Positions 61,208 to 64,000 of a stretch of DNA of 64,000 nucleotides are shown piece after piece. Every line of letters begins with the position of its first letter. The first letter of the stretch is position 1. The position numbers were made by a program, and so were the translations under genes. The stretch comes from Lophium mytilinum (Eukaryota; Ascomycota; Dothideomycetes; Mytilinidiales; Mytilinidiaceae): positions 2,151,890 through 2,215,889 of the forward strand of contig MU004187.1 of NCBI GenBank assembly GCA_010093605.1. Direction: 5' to 3'. The notes under the pieces are model-generated. The model saw only the letters and a program-made list of their open reading frames with translations. It ran no database searches and was not told the DNA's origin.

Positions 61208-63455
61208 TAATACTTTAAAGAATAGAAACTATAGTACTAAGGTAATAAATACTAGAACCCTATCTAAGTACTAATAGATTACTAAAATCTACTATACTTT
61301 ATAACTACGTAATAGCTTAATTAGTAATAGATACGCTAGCTATAGATTCTATTAGAAATTAATTACATTTTAATATACCGGCCTAGCCGCCTAGAAACTA
61401 AACTAGATAGTTTTACGCGTTATAGCTAGAACCTTCTATAATTTAATAATAATAAATAATTTCTATTTTAGTAGTAAACTATAATTAAGATAAAGAACTT
61501 TACCTCTAAAATATTAAAAGAACTTTATATCTATACTATAGATATTATAAATTATACCTAGCCCCTATATAAACTTATTAAAGAGGCCTATAATATAGAT
61601 AAAAGCGCTTTCTAAGAAAGGGGTAGTAATTCTAATAATAAGTTAAATAACTGCCTAGTCTACCGCATTATAGCGCTTAAGTAGCGCGGTAATTAAAAGC
61701 TGCCACGCAATATTCTAAAAAATAAGCGCGTCTAGCTATTAATAAGTAAGCTAGAGGTTACTAATAATAAGCTATAGGTCCTCTATAAGGAATCTAGATA
61801 ACTATTTATACTATAATTAGCCGCACTCTAGCTAAGAATCTTATAGCTAGGCTATAACTATACTAGCGCAGGATACAGGGGCTATACTAATTACCTATAA
61901 TAGATTTACCCTAGCTACTACTAGCCTAGGTTTACTAAATTAATTATAATATATATTAACGCCTATTAACGTTATTATAATATTAAGCCTTCTAATTTTA
62001 CTAAGTAAGGCTTTCTACGCCTGTTACCTATCCCCCTCTATTACTAGCGCGACATTACTATAGACTATATAGTCGACCTACCTATCTATAAATATTATAG
62101 GCGTAAGTACTATTATATACTAGTTGTAATTAATAGACTTTTAAAGAAATATTACTTTCTCCCTATTACTTCTCTAGAAGTAGATAAGCTTATAAAGGTC
62201 TACTTCTAATAGATCTATTAACTCTATAGGCTACTAATATCTATTACTAGTAATCTAGGTATATAATTTACCTCTAAGTTCTAGTAATACCTCTACTATT
62301 AGTTATAATTGTCGCTTAATATATCTACCACCTTCCACCTAGAAATAGATAGTTAGATAGAAATTACTAATACTAATATAAAGAAGTATCTATAAGCCTA
62401 TATTAACTATATATAGAATAATTAGTATAACCTACTACTCTTAGTAGAACTTATTATAAATACCTATATATCGGCTACTATAGGCCTATTACTATTTTTT
62501 ACTAATTATAGCTATACTCCTTACTTAGAGCTTAAGCTACTAACTACTAATAATAAGAAGATATCTAAAAATAAGAAGATTAAACGCAAGCTAGCTAATA
62601 ATATAGCTTAACGCCTAAAGAATATTAAGGTCTATCTATAGAACCGCATTATATAGGCTTAAAAAGAATAAGCTTACTAAGCTAACTACTACTAGAATGT
62701 AGCGGCGGATATACGTGTTAATAATATAGTCTAGCTTAATATAAAAAATATTAAACTAGATTGCGCTAAAAAAGCGCTTAATAATAAATTTATAGGCCCC
62801 TTTTATATTAATAAGGTTATTAATTAGAGCGCCGCCTTCTAACTAGACTTACTATCTAATATAAAGATATATAACGTCTTTTATCTATTACTACTCTATT
62901 TTAATATATCTAAGCCTATTAAGGGCTAGAATTGCCTAGAATCTATACTACTACTAGAGCTAATCTAATAAGAGGATAATAATAAGCTAGTAGAGGAATT
63001 TATAGTTGCCTAAATTATTAACTTATATATTAAGAATAATAATATTTAATATAAAGTCTACTATATTAGTAGTATAAGGCCTTATTAATTCTAGTAACTA
63101 TTTAGAAACCTTAAAGGCTACCTCTATAAGGTCTTTAACTTCTATTATTATAGCCTATAGAAACCTAAACTACCCGCTTACTTTATTAAACTAAAGGACT
63201 AGACTCTACCTATATAGTAGAACCTCTAGAACGTTACTATATTATTATAATAGTCTAGTATAAACTAAGATCCTGCACCGCTATTAAATAGTAGAATTAA
63301 TTTAACTAAGAATACCTACCTATATAGTTTTATTAGCACGCTCTATCTATATATAGAGCTACGCCTATATTAGCTATCTAATATATAAGTTTAAATAGTA
63401 AGTCTTTCTCTATATCTAGTTCTTATAGAAGCTTAGTTTTTAAAGGGGGGGTATA
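61208..63455 (+). pseudogene. Gypsy-type retrotransposon, internal region right half (RNase H end, integrase, chromodomain)
   Basis: The frame resumes as QYFKEQKLQYQGNK and then IQVLIDYQNLLYFITT, the RNase H segment matching the VLTDHKNL box. Integrase follows: a zinc-finger region (about 61,880-62,000), the first core Asp in ITIDYIVDLPI (about 62,055-62,085), the second decayed to Asn in ITSNLGIQFTS (about 62,240), and the Glu region HLEIDSQIE (about 62,335-62,361). A chromodomain-like tail lies at about 62,990-63,100 (LVEEFIVAQIINLYI, QYKVYYISS). A polypurine tract (aaaggggggg) lies at 63,442-63,451, four bases before the 3' LTR. Confidence 0.8.
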
Positions 63456-63691
63456 TATTATATTATTTCTTAGTATTCTCTTAGTAGTTATTAAGGTTAG
63501 AAGTTATTATATATACGGACGTTACGTAATCTCCGGGCTAAGAGTTCTTCCGGCGCCCGAGGTTCTACCGGCGCCCGGGGTTCTACCGGCGCGTACTTAA
63601 CTATATAGTAGGCTTATAGCTAGAGCCTCTCTTCTTTCTATATAACCTTATTAATAGAAATATAACCCTTTTCTTAGCTATAAACCTAATA
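63456..63691 (+). repeat. 3' LTR of the Gypsy-type retrotransposon
   Basis: 236 bases, same length as the 5' LTR, starting TATTATATTATTTC (ancestral TGTTACGTTATTTC) and ending CTATAAACCTAATA (ancestral ...CA). It is followed by the RIP-altered target duplication ATACG (63692-63696), pairing with ATGCG at 29845-29849. Confidence 0.9.
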
Positions 63692-64000
63692 ATACGCTTT
63701 ATTAGCGTATATATCTTCTTATATTAGTTAATAAGGTTCTACTACTAATTCTACTTCTTTACTTTTATTCTTACTACTCTTATAGTAAAGGCCTATTATT
63801 ATTCTAGTATTATATTTTTAGTTAAATCTAATATATTATAGTAGTTAGAGTTATTATATATATTCTTATTATTATCTTCTTTATAGTTTATATACTAACC
63901 TACCCGTTTTATAATAAATTCTTACTAGTAGAATAATAGTTAGTACTTATAGTATAAGCTAAGTACCCGCTATTAGGTAAGATATTTATTATAATTTACT
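63692..64000. mobile_element. Large DNA element E, copy E1, continuation (runs off the window)
   Basis: Homologous to E2 from 35,808 onward (atgcgctttattagcg... there, atacgctttattagcg... here) and heavily RIP-mutated. It carries the C-terminal part of the unknown minus-strand gene described at 35792-36586. By comparison with E2, another ~25 kb of E1 should lie beyond the window. Confidence 0.85.

Larger units (their letters stand above)
25141..64000. repeat. RIP-mutated AT-rich block of nested transposon relics
   Basis: From here to the window end there is no intact gene. Between 25,200 and 25,440, for example, I find no CA or TG dinucleotide at all, while CG, CC and CT persist. This is the outcome of C-to-T change at CpA on both strands, the preferred RIP context in Pezizomycotina. 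Protein frames can still be followed when TAA/TAG are read as former Gln (or Trp) codons. RIP intensity differs by layer: 25.2-29.8 kb is most severe, and 34.6-61.2 kb is mildest and still has many CA/TG. Confidence 0.9.

Noticed and set aside
29850-63691. A single giant 33.8-kb LTR element with extra cargo
   Set aside because: The extra 26.6 kb interrupts RNase H in mid-frame, has different RIP levels, and its left end is repeated outside the LTRs, so it is a nested insertion.
1-64000. tRNA, rRNA or other structured RNA genes
   Set aside because: Looked for tRNA-like A/B boxes and conserved rRNA segments by eye and saw none; a covariance-model search would be needed to exclude them fully.

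Overview
The window looks like a piece of a filamentous ascomycete (Pezizomycotina) nuclear genome. Genes have short introns (about 47-88 bases) with GTRNGT-type donors, CTRAY-like branch sites and YAG acceptors. The gene families are typical of these fungi: a secreted GH1 glucosidase, a GH92 mannosidase, SRR1-like proteins, a STAND-type N-terminal domain and VPS54. The right 60% is an AT-rich block with the signature of repeat-induced point mutation (RIP) of the CpA-to-TpA type.

Bases 1 to about 25,140 are gene-bearing and of balanced composition. From left to right they hold: GH1 beta-glucosidase (-), an RmlD/MAT2B-like NAD(P) reductase (-), a MYND zinc-finger protein (+), a DEDDy 3'-5' exonuclease-like protein (-), an isolated STAND N-terminal domain (+), a secreted protein with a jacalin-like N-terminus and an aerolysin-like pore-former C-terminus (+), two tandem SRR1-domain paralogues (-), a small MITE-like inverted repeat, an unrecognised serine-rich protein (-), VPS54 of the GARP tethering complex (-), and a nine-exon secreted GH92 alpha-mannosidase (-). 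Exon structures were worked out by hand from splice signals and reading-frame continuity. Several open frames begin at TTG, so the starts given here are the first sensible ATG.

From about 25,140 to 64,000 no intact gene is visible. Reading TAA/TAG as former CAA/CAG (and TAG as former TGG where the context fits) recovers long protein frames, so the block can be parsed as mobile elements: a Tc1/mariner relic (25.4-26.3 kb), a fold-back repeat zone interrupted by a 10-N assembly gap (26.4-28.2 kb), and then a three-level nest. The outermost layer is a copy (E1) of a large DNA element, 28,620-29,849, resuming at 63,692 and running off the window. It was split by a Gypsy-type LTR retrotransposon (29,850-63,691; 236-bp LTRs, 5-bp target duplication ATGCG/ATACG). 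The Gypsy element was in turn split inside its RNase H region by a second, apparently complete copy (E2) of the same large element, 34,601-61,207 (about 26.6 kb). E2 has a single uninterrupted ATGCG where E1 carries the Gypsy insertion, which confirms the order E1, then Gypsy, then E2. E2 is also the least RIP-mutated layer.

E2 is the most notable object here. It encodes, in RIP-damaged form, a Plavaka/KDZ-superfamily transposase (about 52.3-54.9 kb, +), an SNF2-family helicase/ATPase with a long charged coiled coil (about 41.3-45.6 kb, -), and at least two further long frames that I do not recognise (35.8-36.6 kb, -; 47.8-50.1 kb, +). A 26-kb element pairing a KDZ transposase with its own chromatin-remodeller-like ATPase and unknown cargo is the best candidate in this window for an undescribed system.
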